Shown here: one piece after another, positions 1-7,146 of the stretch | How positions within the stretch are numbered: position 1 is the first letter of the stretch | Layout: each line of letters starts with the position of its first letter | Assembly: GCA_014799805.1 (NCBI GenBank) | Contig: JAAVHJ010000003.1 | Span: 19,594-83,593 of the forward strand | DNA: 64,000 bases | From: Ruminococcus sp. | Lineage (GTDB): Bacteria; Bacillota; Clostridia; Oscillospirales; Ruminococcaceae | Reading direction: 5' to 3' | The notes under the pieces: model-generated | Told to the model about the DNA's origin: nothing | The model's input: only the letters and a program-made list of their open reading frames with translations | Database searches by the model: none | Position numbers and translations under genes: made by a program

Positions 1-1924
1 CAACCACTTTGGGAAGTGATTCTTCTGGTGACATAATATGAACCACATGTTCAGGCATTTGAATATGAAATTTACTTTTACCTTGCTTAGAAAGATACGC
101 CAGTCCGCTTTTATGTGTAATCACTTTTTCACCTTGCAATTCTTCTACACGTTCTCTGACTTGCTTGATGACACTTGTTTTCTTACGCCCAATTTCTGCA
201 ATTTCTTCACTGCTTGCATTGAAATATTCTGTAATTAGCCAATCTGCACACTGCCAACTAAATAAATATCTATCTTCTGTGTCATACAGTCTAACGACTG
301 ATGGATTGTTTCGGTCGTATCTTACACAAACTTTTTCACCGATATGTTGCCAAGTTAAATGCTCATCATAATACCAAATTTTCTTGCCATGATAAGTAAT
401 AAATACGCCATCACGTTTTACTTTCTGGAATCCGTTATTTCTAAGCATTAACAAATCTAGTACATCTTCACTTGCTTTTCGGATTGCAGTTTCTGCAATA
501 GATGTATTCCAGACTTCAATTGCTGTCATGCCCTTATATTTTGGCTCTCCTCCGCCATATTCAGCAACATTGAAAATATTATCTGCATAATCAGCAAATG
601 ATTTACGAAGTTCCTCTTCTGTTTCAATATCGAAATTTTTAATTTTTTGTTTCAAATTTTCAGGACGTTCTGCAATTGTTCCCCCACAATAGCCATTTTG
701 CATCATGCAATATTGTTCTTTAATAATTCTGTGAATACGTTCTACTACTTTTGCCTGTGCATTTGTTGGCAATGCAAAAATAATTTCTATGCCAAGTTTA
801 GCTATAATTGTAACTGGAAGATTGCCTTGCTTGTCTTTGGCAACTTTTCTATTTCGTTTATCTCCTGCAATATCAAGTGTTGTAAATTCTCGCCCATTAT
901 CAAAATATAACTGTTTGGGGATTCCAAAGCGAAGCATTGCAAATCTCAATGCATCAAGTGTTGAATTGGAATCTGGACTGTCCGTAATATTCCACCCAAC
1001 TAAAACGCCTGATTTTACATCAAGAACAGTTGTTAAATACATTCGTTTTGTAGTTCTGGAATCACTCTCTTGCTTGATAATCACATCAAACGTGTAATTG
1101 TCCATAACCCAGATGTCATTTGCATCAATATTACTTTTATCACGGTTCGCATAAGGTGTACAGTGGTCATGGAATGCTTTTTCACCTTTGCGTGCATATT
1201 CTGTAACTGCAAATGGTAATGTTTTAATTTTTCGTCTGAAACAGGATTCAGATGGAATTTCTTCTAGCAATTCTGGATATTCTTCTGCAATGAATGCATT
1301 CATCATACGATAGCAATGGCTGATTTTTGGTTGCCTTTGGTCAAGATAGAGTTGCAGAAATCCTTGCCAGATAATACTAGTATCATCAAGCTTGCTTTGT
1401 CCTCGATTCCAACCGCCTCGCTTGTCAATCAAGTCACCATAGCATTCGCTTTTGTAGGCTGAATATTTTCTATACAAAATATCTGTACTAATTTCAATAT
1501 CTGGGTGCATGTATTTCACATGCCCCACAAACATTTCATCAAATTTTGTTTTGTCTTTACGTCTGGAACGTTCTGCTTGCCATTTGTTCAGCAAGTCAAT
1601 CCAAAACTTAATTGTTTGGCGTTCTGTTTCTGAAAATTCTTGAAACGCCTTTTTAACGCCTTTGCAATGGTATTTCAAAGCCGTTGCAGAATCATTTCCA
1701 TATTCTATTTTTTCTGGCAAGATTCCTGTTTCTATTTGCTTTTGCTTGTAATACTTCGCTTGTAAATCTTCTGGCAATGTTGTTATAGGAATTAAATATT
1801 TCATTCTACCTTTGCAATTTAATTCCTGCTTTGTCTGAAATTTTCTGTCCTTGCAAAGTTTTTTAACATATTGCTCAGAACAGTTTTTTAATTCTGCCAC
1901 TTGTTTTACTGTTAGATAGTCCAT
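1..1924 (-). CDS. Mu-like phage transposase (MuA-type DDE), C-terminus beyond window
   Basis: Minus-strand reading frame from ATG at 1924 running off the window, at least 641 codons. It would cut and join the ends of a transposable prophage. The N-terminus (MDYLTVKQVAELKNCSE) looks like the MuA/excisionase-type winged helix. A retroviral-integrase-like core follows with D275 (in VMDNYTFDV), D342 (in LYFDNGREF) and E395 (in VVERIHR). The spacing is almost that of phage Mu transposase (D269, D336, E392). The start is supported by AAAGGAG eight bases upstream. It is the last visible gene of a leftward early operon behind a Cro-like regulator, a Lar-like gene and a small gene, the same gene order as the Mu early region. 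MuB and later genes would lie beyond position 1. A Tn552-like element is an alternative. Confidence 0.9.
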   Translation of the reverse strand, partial: MDYLTVKQVAELKNCSEQYVKKLCKDRKFQTKQELNCKGRMKYLIPITTLPEDLQAKYYKQKQIETGILPEKIEYGNDSATALKYHCKGVKKAFQEFSETERQTIKFWIDLLNKWQAERSRRKDKTKFDEMFVGHVKYMHPDIEISTDILYRKYSAYKSECYGDLIDKRGGWNRGQSKLDDTSIIWQGFLQLYLDQRQPKISHCYRMMNAFIAEEYPELLEEIPSESCFRRKIKTLPFAVTEYARKGEKAFHDHCTPYANRDKSNIDANDIWVMDNYTFDVIIKQESDSRTTKRMYLTTVLDVKSGVLVGWNITDSPDSNSTLDALRFAMLRFGIPKQLYFDNGREFTTLDIAGDKRNRKVAKDKQGNLPVTIIAKLGIEIIFALPTNAQAKVVERIHRIIKEQYCMMQNGYCGGTIAERPENLKQKIKNFDIETEEELRKSFADYADNIFNVAEYGGGEPKYKGMTAIEVWNTSIAETAIRKASEDVLDLLMLRNNGFQKVKRDGVFITYHGKKIWYYDEHLTWQHIGEKVCVRYDRNNPSVVRLYDTEDRYLFSWQCADWLITEYFNASSEEIAEIGRKKTSVIKQVRERVEELQGEKVITHKSGLAYLSKQGKSKFHIQMPEHVVHIMSPEESLPKVV

Positions 1925-1937
1925 TTTTTCTCCTTTC

Positions 1938-1960
1938 TGCCAGAGTGGAATACTCTGGCA
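1938..1960 (-). promoter_or_regulatory. Perfect hairpin directly upstream of the transposase ribosome site
   Basis: TGCCAGAGT and ACTCTGGCA form a perfect 9-bp inverted repeat around GGAAT. It ends only three bases before the AAAGGAG that precedes the transposase start. In the leftward mRNA this hairpin would sit against the ribosome site. It could limit transposase translation or be a binding site for a regulator; that role is inference. Confidence 0.55.
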
Positions 1961-1970
1961 AAAATTTTTC

Positions 1971-1999
1971 TTGACAAATCACTTGTTTTGTGATACACT
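1971..1999 (+). promoter_or_regulatory. Extended -10 promoter pointing against the early operon
   Basis: TTGACA, a 17-base spacer and TACACT preceded by TG form a good rightward promoter. It lies between the transposase gene and the small gene to its right, and points into that gene antisense. No convincing rightward coding sequence follows. An antisense transcript that damps the early operon is one possibility. Confidence 0.4.
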
Positions 2000-2011
2000 T
2001 AAAAATGAACA

Positions 2012-2365
2012 TTAAAGAAAGTGGATTTCTTTCTCTAACGTTGCATTCTCCAGTTTCAAGGTGCTAATCACTGCTTCAAAATGATAGCCTTGTAACTGGA
2101 GTTTTTCTAAGTGCTTAATTAAACGCTTGTTAATATTCATAAATTTGCGTTTACTGCCTAATACAGCATGTTGCAATTCACTAGCAAGCCCTACGCTGTC
2201 TATGAAATCTGCTGTTTCCTGTTCCAATTCAAGCAATGTGATAGTGATTTTATACTGCGTTTCGATATTGTCTTGCAGTGCATCACTGAGAATCATTCCA
2301 CAAAGTGAATTTGCAGTTGCCGTTACGCTGTTTAAATAAGCCTGCGTTCTGTACAAGTAGTTCAT
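2012..2365 (-). CDS. Small prophage protein of unknown function
   Basis: A 117-residue protein starting MNYLYRTQAYLNSVTATAN, chosen because GAGGTG lies seven bases before this ATG. An upstream in-frame ATG at 2410 lacks such a site. It is predicted largely helical, with heptad-like leucines in the C-terminal half (about residues 75-117), and has no signal peptide or membrane segment. It sits between the Lar-like gene and the transposase in the leftward early operon, where transposable phages carry poorly conserved accessory genes. I do not recognise the family. Confidence 0.6.
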   Translation of the reverse strand: MNYLYRTQAYLNSVTATANSLCGMILSDALQDNIETQYKITITLLELEQETADFIDSVGLASELQHAVLGSKRKFMNINKRLIKHLEKLQLQGYHFEAVISTLKLENATLEKEIHFL

Positions 2366-2414
2366 GTCTTTCACCTCTTTTCTATTTTCAAGATACTGGT
2401 CTGCCATCATCAGC

Positions 2415-2457
2415 GTTGGACGACCACTTCCAACGGACAGCGGATTGAATCCGCTGT
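2415..2457. repeat. Two adjacent perfect hairpins between early prophage genes
   Basis: GTTGGA/TCCAAC (2415-2420 and 2429-2434) is followed after two bases by ACAGCGGAT-TGA-ATCCGCTGT (2437-2457). Both stems are perfect and unusually G+C rich for this window. They fill the gap between the Lar-like gene and the next gene. No T-run follows, so an mRNA processing or stability element, or a protein site, is likelier than a terminator. Confidence 0.6.
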
Positions 2458-2464
2458 TTCGGCT

Positions 2465-2704
2465 TTACTTAATACCATTAGAACCATTTACCAGTGTATT
2501 TTTTCGTGTATTCCATATTTCAGCCACTATTTCTTTTGCTGTATAATCAATGCTTTTCTCTACTGATTTCGTTCTGATTTTACAGTTACTACATTCTACA
2601 TAGATAGCTGTATCACTGTTAGATTCAAAAATAGATGGTGCTAATAATTTAAATTCAGCAATCCCTCCACAAAATGGGCAAGGTTTTAGATTGTACTTAT
2701 GCAT
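2465..2704 (-). CDS. Lar-like restriction alleviation / zinc ribbon protein
   Basis: A 79-residue protein with the N-terminal LKPCPFCGG knuckle and a second VECSNC knuckle, ending in an EIWNTR segment. This matches the Lar family pattern (CPFCG ... C..C ... WN.R). Family members are small zinc proteins of phages; some reduce host type I restriction, but many are simply annotated by resemblance. It is the second gene of the leftward early operon, 15 bases after the HTH gene, with a GGAGGTG ribosome site. The family assignment is good; actual anti-restriction activity is not shown by the sequence. Confidence 0.7.
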   Translation of the reverse strand: MHKYNLKPCPFCGGIAEFKLLAPSIFESNSDTAIYVECSNCKIRTKSVEKSIDYTAKEIVAEIWNTRKNTLVNGSNGIK

Positions 2705-2719
2705 ATTTTTTTCACCTCC

Positions 2720-2938
2720 TTAAACAGTTTTACTTTTTCTTCTTTCTTCCAGTAACAGATAGTCGATACTTAGACTAAGAAAAACTGCAATATTTGCAAT
2801 CATTGGTGTTGATGGATTTACATCACCATTTTCTACTTGTGAAATATATGACTGTGATGTTTTCATTTTTCTTGCAAGTTCAACTTGTGTTATTTTCAAT
2901 TCTTTACGTCTTTGTTTTATTTTTTGCCCAAGTGTCAT
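2720..2938 (-). CDS. Cro/Ner-like XRE-family regulator
   Basis: A 72-residue protein that is almost entirely one helix-turn-helix domain (LGQKIKQRRKELKITQVELARKMKTSQSYISQVENG; split here only as description). By position it is the first gene of the leftward early operon and faces the divergent repressor at 3128, the arrangement of Mu ner/c or lambda cro/cI. Its promoter (3028-3056, minus) is embedded in palindromic operators. It probably represses its own operon and/or the repressor gene. XRE membership is clear; the Cro/Ner role is inferred from context. Confidence 0.85.
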   Translation of the reverse strand: MTLGQKIKQRRKELKITQVELARKMKTSQSYISQVENGDVNPSTPMIANIAVFLSLSIDYLLLEERRKSKTV

Positions 2939-3010
2939 AAAATCAGTCCTTTCTATTTACTTTTTAGATTTCTTATGTTATTATTATGCTAAGGTTTATT
3001 ATGCCTTAAA

Positions 3011-3029
3011 ATATAAGTGTCACTTATAT
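3011..3029. promoter_or_regulatory. Operator palindrome at the early promoter -10/+1
   Basis: ATATAAGTGTCACTTATAT is a perfect 9-bp inverted repeat around one base. It abuts the -10 of the leftward early promoter, covering the transcription start. It differs in sequence from the TTCAGAATTCTGAA sites nearby, suggesting that a second regulator binds here. Confidence 0.65.
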
Positions 3030-3056
3030 TATAACTAAGAATTCTGAATTTGTCAA
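3028..3056 (-). promoter_or_regulatory. Leftward early promoter of the prophage
   Basis: On the minus strand TTGACA (3056-3051), a 17-base spacer and TATAAT (3033-3028) form a consensus promoter for the Cro-like gene and the transposase operon. The spacer contains an imperfect copy of the TTCAGAATTCTGAA operator, so repressor binding would block polymerase directly. Confidence 0.8.
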
Positions 3057-3070
3057 GTGCTTTCATATAA

Positions 3071-3094
3071 AATAATTCAGAATTCTGAATTATT
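3071..3094. promoter_or_regulatory. 24-bp perfect palindrome, probable repressor operator
   Basis: The half-site AATAATTCAGAA is followed immediately by its exact reverse complement. It lies about 15 bases upstream of the early promoter -35 and 34 bases before the repressor start. A second, one-mismatch copy of its core is inside the early promoter spacer (about 3038-3051). This two-site layout is typical of phage switches. Confidence 0.75.
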
Positions 3095-3127
3095 GTAAGT
3101 TTTTCACAATTGAAAGGAGTATAATTT

Positions 3128-3598
3128 ATGTTTTATGAACAATTAAAAAATGCTTGCAAAGCTAGAAACACATCAGTAACAGCAGTTTTAAAAAAAATGC
3201 ATATAGGAACAGCCAACGGTACTTATTGGAAAAATGGGTCTTCTCCATCCTCTGATATAGTAATTCAGTTAGCTGAATTTTTAAATGTATCTACAGATTA
3301 TCTTCTTACTGGAAAAGAAGATGGATTGAGAGGTGATGAAAGAGAGTTACTTGATGATTACAATTCACTAAATGCTGAAGAAAAAAAAGAAGCAGTCAGA
3401 AAAGTGGCAGAACTAAAGAAAAATGGAATATCTGAAAATAAACCAACACTATCTTGCAATGGCATCAGCAGAACTAATGGTTATGAGCAGGAACTAATCT
3501 TAAATTTTAGAAAATTGTCTTTTGAGGAACAGATGAGACTTATTGGAAGAATTGAAGCAATGGCAGAAATGTCCGAAGTAAAAGAAAACATCGGCTGA
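3128..3598 (+). CDS. Prophage XRE-family repressor (CI/c-like)
   Basis: A 156-residue protein with an N-terminal XRE-type helix-turn-helix (about residues 1-65; WKNGSSPSSDIVIQLAEFLNVS-like recognition region and the family STDYLL motif). A charged linker (90-105) and a C-terminal helical region (115-156) follow, too short for a LexA-type peptidase. GAAAGGAG precedes the ATG. It is transcribed away from the early operon, divergent from the Cro-like gene across palindromic operators, and is the last gene before the element end. This is the position of the Mu c repressor. Confidence 0.8.
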   Translation: MFYEQLKNACKARNTSVTAVLKKMHIGTANGTYWKNGSSPSSDIVIQLAEFLNVSTDYLLTGKEDGLRGDERELLDDYNSLNAEEKKEAVRKVAELKKNGISENKPTLSCNGISRTNGYEQELILNFRKLSFEEQMRLIGRIEAMAEMSEVKENIG

Positions 3599-3790
3599 AA
3601 ATATCAATGACTGTAAACAAAAATTTTAATGACAATCACAAAAAATAGTATTTACTATTTGTATAAAAATAATATGGCAACTGGTTGCTATTAAATTGTT
3701 TTTTAGTTGCCATATTGCCATATCATTTTTTATCTATCAAGAAGCAATTTTTTCTAAAAATTTCAAATTATTAAAATATCTTGAAACTTT

Positions 3791-3842
3791 TTGAAACGCT
3801 ATTCTACGTGCTTTCAACGCTTTTTTGAAATCTTGCAACGCT
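3791..3842. repeat. Three AACGCT repeats at exact 21-bp spacing (candidate transposase sites)
   Basis: TTGAAACGCT (3791), TTTCAACGCT (3812) and TTGCAACGCT (3833) are direct copies 21 bp apart, two helical turns. A related GAAACGTTG follows at 3852. They lie in the non-coding space between the repressor gene and the presumed element end. This is where Mu has its L1-L3 transposase-binding sites, so an end-binding role is a reasonable inference. Confidence 0.55.
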
Positions 3843-3872
3843 CTGCAACATGAAACGTTGCAGAAATTGAAA

Positions 3873-3920
3873 AAATCCCGAAATCAGTTTTTTTGACTGA
3901 AATCGGGATTTTATTTTTTT
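3873..3920. terminator. Hairpin terminator near the prophage end
   Basis: AAATCCCGA-aa-TCAGT pairs with ACTGA-aa-TCGGGATTT around a T-rich loop. It is followed by TTATTTTTTT and preceded by A residues on the other strand. It could end transcription rightward from the repressor and leftward into the element. Confidence 0.6.
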
Positions 3921-4079
3921 CATGTTAAATTTTTGAATTTAATTTTTATCACTTATTTTCGCTTATTATTCGGCTATTTACCGTGCTTTTTCAGGGCTTG
4001 TTCGCTTTTTTTCGGTTTTGTTCGGTTTTTTTCATTTTTGTATTATGCGTGAAAAATTACAAAAGGCAACACCGCACAG

Positions 4080-4108
4080 TTGCCAAAAGCAAGAAAATGT
4101 GGTATAAT
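4080..4108 (+). promoter_or_regulatory. Promoter of the IS transposase
   Basis: TTGCCA, a 17-base spacer and TATAAT precede the transposase ATG by only six bases. The transcript would therefore be nearly leaderless; no ribosome site is visible. Confidence 0.65.
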
Positions 4109-4114
4109 AGGAAT

Positions 4115-5092
4115 ATGGACAGACAAATGAAACTGGCAGAAATAAATGATGAATTTGGTGCAGCCAGAATCAACAAAAGAGAATTTCTGGAAAAGATGGA
4201 TAGAATTATACCGTGGGCAAAATTTGTGTCACTCATACAGCCGTGCTATTATAAAGGAGAGCGCGGCAATAAGCCATACCCACTGGAATTGATGCTTAGA
4301 ATATTCATTCTGCAAAATCTTTATGATCTTGCAGATATGAAAGTTATGAATGAAGTTCTTGACAGCCGTGCATTTACAGCATTCTGTTGTATCAATTCTC
4401 CGAATGAAGTTCCGGACGGAGATACAATCGGAAGATTCCGCAATCTTCTGGAAAAAAACGAAATACAGGAGAAAATATTTGCAGCAGTAGTCGAAATTCT
4501 TGAAGAACGTAAACTGATTCTCAAAAAGGGAACTATAGTAGATTCTACCTTGATAGAAGCTCCCAACTCAACAAAAAATCGTGAAAAGAAGCGTGATCCG
4601 GAGGCACATTCTACAAAGAAAGGAAACAACTGGCACTTTGGATATAAAGCACACATAGGAGTGGATAAAAAGACAGGGCTCGTACATCATCTGAAAACTA
4701 CCGCCGCAAACGAACACGATGTAACAGTGGCAGCACAGCTGCTGTCTGGCAAGGAAAAAACTGTCTATGGAGACAGCGGATATCTGGGGATAGAAAAACG
4801 TCCAGAAGCAATTCTCAAAAACAAAAAAGGCAAAAAAATAAAGTACAAAATCAATCAGAGACCATCCATGATTCAGAAATTACCAGAAAATGAACAGTCA
4901 AAAGCAAAGAAAAAAGAGCATAAAAAATCATCTATACGCTGTAAAGTAGAGCATGTATTTGCGGTAGTGAAAAATATCTTTCATTATCGCAGAACTCGAT
5001 ACCGAGGTTTGAAAAAACAAACCGCTAAACAGAATATCGTGTTCGCATTGGCGAATCTGTATCTGGCTGACAGATTTTCTCCGTCGGTCTGA
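4115..5092 (+). CDS. IS5-family transposase
   Basis: A 325-residue DDE transposase of the IS5 (DUF772/DDE_Tnp_1) type. The N-terminal dimerisation region (PYPLELMLRIFILQ, residues about 50-65) is followed by GDTIGRFR. The catalytic core has D in GTIVDSTLIEAP, D in VYGDSGYLG, and E in CKVEHVFAVVK, with the Y-(2)-R-type YRRTRYRG after it. I start at 4115 because the region upstream to 3983 is in frame but contains the promoter and translates to low-complexity phenylalanine-rich sequence. The gene looks intact. The terminal inverted repeats could not be identified by eye. Confidence 0.9.
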   Translation: MDRQMKLAEINDEFGAARINKREFLEKMDRIIPWAKFVSLIQPCYYKGERGNKPYPLELMLRIFILQNLYDLADMKVMNEVLDSRAFTAFCCINSPNEVPDGDTIGRFRNLLEKNEIQEKIFAAVVEILEERKLILKKGTIVDSTLIEAPNSTKNREKKRDPEAHSTKKGNNWHFGYKAHIGVDKKTGLVHHLKTTAANEHDVTVAAQLLSGKEKTVYGDSGYLGIEKRPEAILKNKKGKKIKYKINQRPSMIQKLPENEQSKAKKKEHKKSSIRCKVEHVFAVVKNIFHYRRTRYRGLKKQTAKQNIVFALANLYLADRFSPSV

Positions 5093-5160
5093 CTCAGTGC
5101 GCCATGTGAACATAAAATTGAACATTACTATATGCACTCAGCTTTCTGCTGAATGCTTTT

Positions 5161-5631
5161 TCATATTTCGTTTGCTTGGTAGCTATATATACGGTGTTGC
5201 CCATACATAAATCCACGAAATACGAGTTCCTCTGTAAAACCAACAGCAATTATACAATACACAAATTCATAGATAAAGTGCCATAAGAACTTGTATCTTT
5301 TTCCGCTGTCAACATATTCTCCGTATCCTGATAAATGCGGAACCAATGTAAAAACCAATGACATTGCCAGACCCAAAGCTAATCCTATCAGTATCTGTCT
5401 GAATATATGTTCTTTGCAAAACCCATAATCCGACAAAGGTTTCTTATTTCGTAACATAATTATGAACGGAACAACTGCGGGAATCCAATAAGCAACTATC
5501 ATCATTATCATTCTGAACGCTAACGGCAAGGACATAAGTATATATTGATTAAAAATTACAACTCCAAAAATGCCCAACATTGCGCCCAAAAAACCGATTA
5601 TTAAGCTAAATATCTCTTTTTTCTTATCCAT
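5161..5631 (-). pseudogene. CPBP-family intramembrane protease, 3' end missing
   Basis: A 156-residue membrane protein with about four hydrophobic segments and the first CPBP/CAAX-protease motif EELVFRGFMYG (about residues 135-145). Family members continue another 60-100 residues with the R/N and H motifs; here the frame stops 15 residues after EExxxR. The stop lies 70 bases from the IS5-type transposase gene, so the insertion sequence probably removed the end. No continuation was seen on the far side of the IS. A gene that has simply drifted short is the alternative. Confidence 0.65.
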
Positions 5632-5787
5632 AAATACTCCTTCAATAAATTCTAATTTATCTTACTAAAATTATACATCAAGAGGAATTATATGTCAATA
5701 AAAATTTTGAACTTATCATCAAAAATACTATGTTCTATATTAGTATCGCTCTTAGTGGAGGAGATTTAAGAATTATACTCTTTAAAT

Positions 5788-5904
5788 TCATTTATTAGCC
5801 TTATTTACTATTAGATAATAGGGCTGACAGGATAAATTATATTCAGGAAAACTTCCAGTATAGCCAGAGAACTCCCATGTGGAATAAATTACCTTATATA
5901 CTTG
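5788..5904 (-). pseudogene. Fragment of a protein C-terminus
   Basis: A 38-codon frame reading QVYKVIYSTWEFSGYTGSFP and then EYNLSCQPYYLIVNKANK before a stop. It is bounded upstream by an in-frame TGA and has no start. The composition (W, Y, C, P) looks like real protein rather than chance. It lies downstream of the Syd-like immunity gene and the broken coupled gene, so it may be a leftover of the same immunity cluster. I do not recognise the family, and chance is possible. The rest of 5632-6096 shows nothing. Confidence 0.3.
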
Positions 5905-6096
5905 TCAGTTTTTTCTTCTTTTGTCAAGATTTATGTGAACACGCTCTATTATTACAGTTGTAAAAAGTGTGATTTCCAATGACAAACAGAAGCAGTCAAT
6001 TGATGTTTTAATTTCCATTTTATATACTAAACTCGAAAAAGAAAATTCGAAGTTACTACATATATGAAATTGGCTACAATACATCGTATTTCAATT

Positions 6097-6372
6097 TTAC
6101 TGAGGACAACTTTGATTTTTTACAACTGTAATACTATTACTCGAACTAAAAGCATCAGGATACCTTTCTAACATAGATTCCCAGTATTTTTTAGCGTTGC
6201 GTTCCCATCCTTGTTTATTGGCTTTATCATTACCAACCCCAATATAATGCATATTAACAATTAAATCCTGATTATAATACGGACTTGCTGTAGGACTGTT
6301 CTCCCTAAGATATAAATCATATTCCTTTTATAAATCTTCTTCTGCAATTCCGTCCCATGAAAAAATACTCAT
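6097..6372 (-). pseudogene. Gene translationally coupled to syd-like gene, broken by a stop at codon 15
   Basis: The ATG at 6372 overlaps the stop of the Syd-like gene as ATGA. The frame reads MSIFSWDGIAEEDL, then TAA (6330-6328), then continues in the same frame (KEYDLYLRENSPTASPYY ... NAKKYWESMLERYPDAFSSS) to a stop at 6097. The second part has the W-N-YW-L-P-FS-N pattern that I associate loosely with segments before nuclease domains of polymorphic toxins, but it ends before any catalytic motif. This is a disrupted gene in a toxin-immunity locus; the family is uncertain. Confidence 0.5.
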
Positions 6373-6941
6373 AATATATCCCAAATTCCTCTCATGTTAC
6401 TTAATAATTCACTTATGGATTCTGCTATAACAATTGATTTTTTATCGAAATTATGGACAGCTGTTATTTGACCATTTTTATTATTAAAATTTACTAAATA
6501 ACTATCGTCACAATTAATACAGCAAAAGCCACCAATCATGTAAAATTCGCCTTCATTAAGATAATGATAATCATTCATATTGAAATAATTGTATATATTT
6601 TGAACCAAATCAGTGTTGGGTAAAACTTCGTTTAACACAATATGATCAACTTTTGTGGTTTTTCCTTCTAATGGCATAAACCAATATGTTGATAAAAATT
6701 CTTTAAGCTGTGGATTAATTCTAAACCCCAATTTTAATTCAATTGACGAAAAATCAATTGGTGTGGTTTGTAATTTAGGCGTCCACTCGCCTTCGTGTTC
6801 ATTGCTAATACTTCCTTCAATTATCAGTCCGCTATTTAAATACTTTTCGCTAATAGGGATTCTTGGTGCAGTACCCCACACACGATTCCATGAATGATTA
6901 TTATTTTCAAAAAAAGTTTCAAGTGCTTTTTTTACACTCAT
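6369..6941 (-). CDS. Syd/SUKH-2 superfamily protein (probable toxin immunity)
   Basis: About 190 residues, starting MSVKKALETFFENNNHSW, chosen because GGAGGTTATTACA precedes this ATG; an earlier in-frame ATG at 6956 is weaker. The FF....W.....G..PRIPIS start, the G.WTP....D motif and the LKEFLSTYW...LEG segment match the Syd protein fold. This is part of the SUKH superfamily, which supplies many immunity proteins to polymorphic toxin systems in Bacillota. An isolated Syd chaperone of SecY is unlikely here. The gene overlaps the broken coupled gene by ATGA. No intact toxin is visible, so it is probably an orphan. Confidence 0.7.
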   Translation of the reverse strand: MSVKKALETFFENNNHSWNRVWGTAPRIPISEKYLNSGLIIEGSISNEHEGEWTPKLQTTPIDFSSIELKLGFRINPQLKEFLSTYWFMPLEGKTTKVDHIVLNEVLPNTDLVQNIYNYFNMNDYHYLNEGEFYMIGGFCCINCDDSYLVNFNNKNGQITAVHNFDKKSIVIAESISELLSNMRGIWDIL

Positions 6942-7004
6942 TGTAATAACCTCCAAAATATATTTATACTTACAGTCTTGTTAAGATGCTATAGGTGCGA
7001 ATAT

Positions 7005-7145
7005 CTAAGCAATTTCATTTTGGCTGTTGTTTCGTCCTTCATAATAATGAAAATACGAGTAATAAATATATCCACTAAACAGAGCAATACATAAAAGTAA
7101 AAATAATATACGAACCACTGTCACTCTGTAAATCCTATTCATCAT
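7005..7145 (-). CDS. Small single-span membrane protein
   Basis: A 46-residue frame starting MMNRIYRVTVVRILFLLL, with one transmembrane helix (about residues 9-28) and a tyrosine-rich then polar tail. The ATG lies one base after the stop of the histidine phosphatase gene, with GGAG seven bases upstream, so it is probably co-translated with it. It has no recognisable family and is short, but the ribosome site and the clear membrane helix favour a real gene. Confidence 0.5.
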   Translation of the reverse strand: MMNRIYRVTVVRILFLLLCIALFSGYIYYSYFHYYEGRNNSQNEIA

Positions 7146-7146
7146 A

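Larger units (their letters stand above)
3599..4079. other. Element-end region without genes
   Basis: No supportable coding sequence. It holds 21-bp-phased repeats at 3791-3842, a CTGCAAC/GTTGCAG hairpin at 3843-3863, and a terminator-like hairpin at 3873-3920. A T-rich stretch with several TTCG motifs spaced about 10-11 bases apart (3958, 3969, 4001, 4011, 4021) leads into the IS promoter. The prophage end and the left end of the IS should both lie here, but I could not define either to the base. Confidence 0.6.

Noticed and set aside
165..1097. Plus-strand frames opposite the transposase
   Set aside because: They are out-of-frame shadows of the minus-strand MuA-like gene, with no ribosome sites and no family resemblance.
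3955..4024. TTCG motifs at 10-11-bp phase as binding sites
   Set aside because: They lie in T-rich low-complexity DNA next to the IS, the series has gaps, and the pattern could arise by chance.
3983..4114. N-terminal extension of the IS transposase
   Set aside because: The extension translates to F-rich low-complexity sequence and overlaps the TTGCCA-TATAAT promoter; the family start fits 4115.
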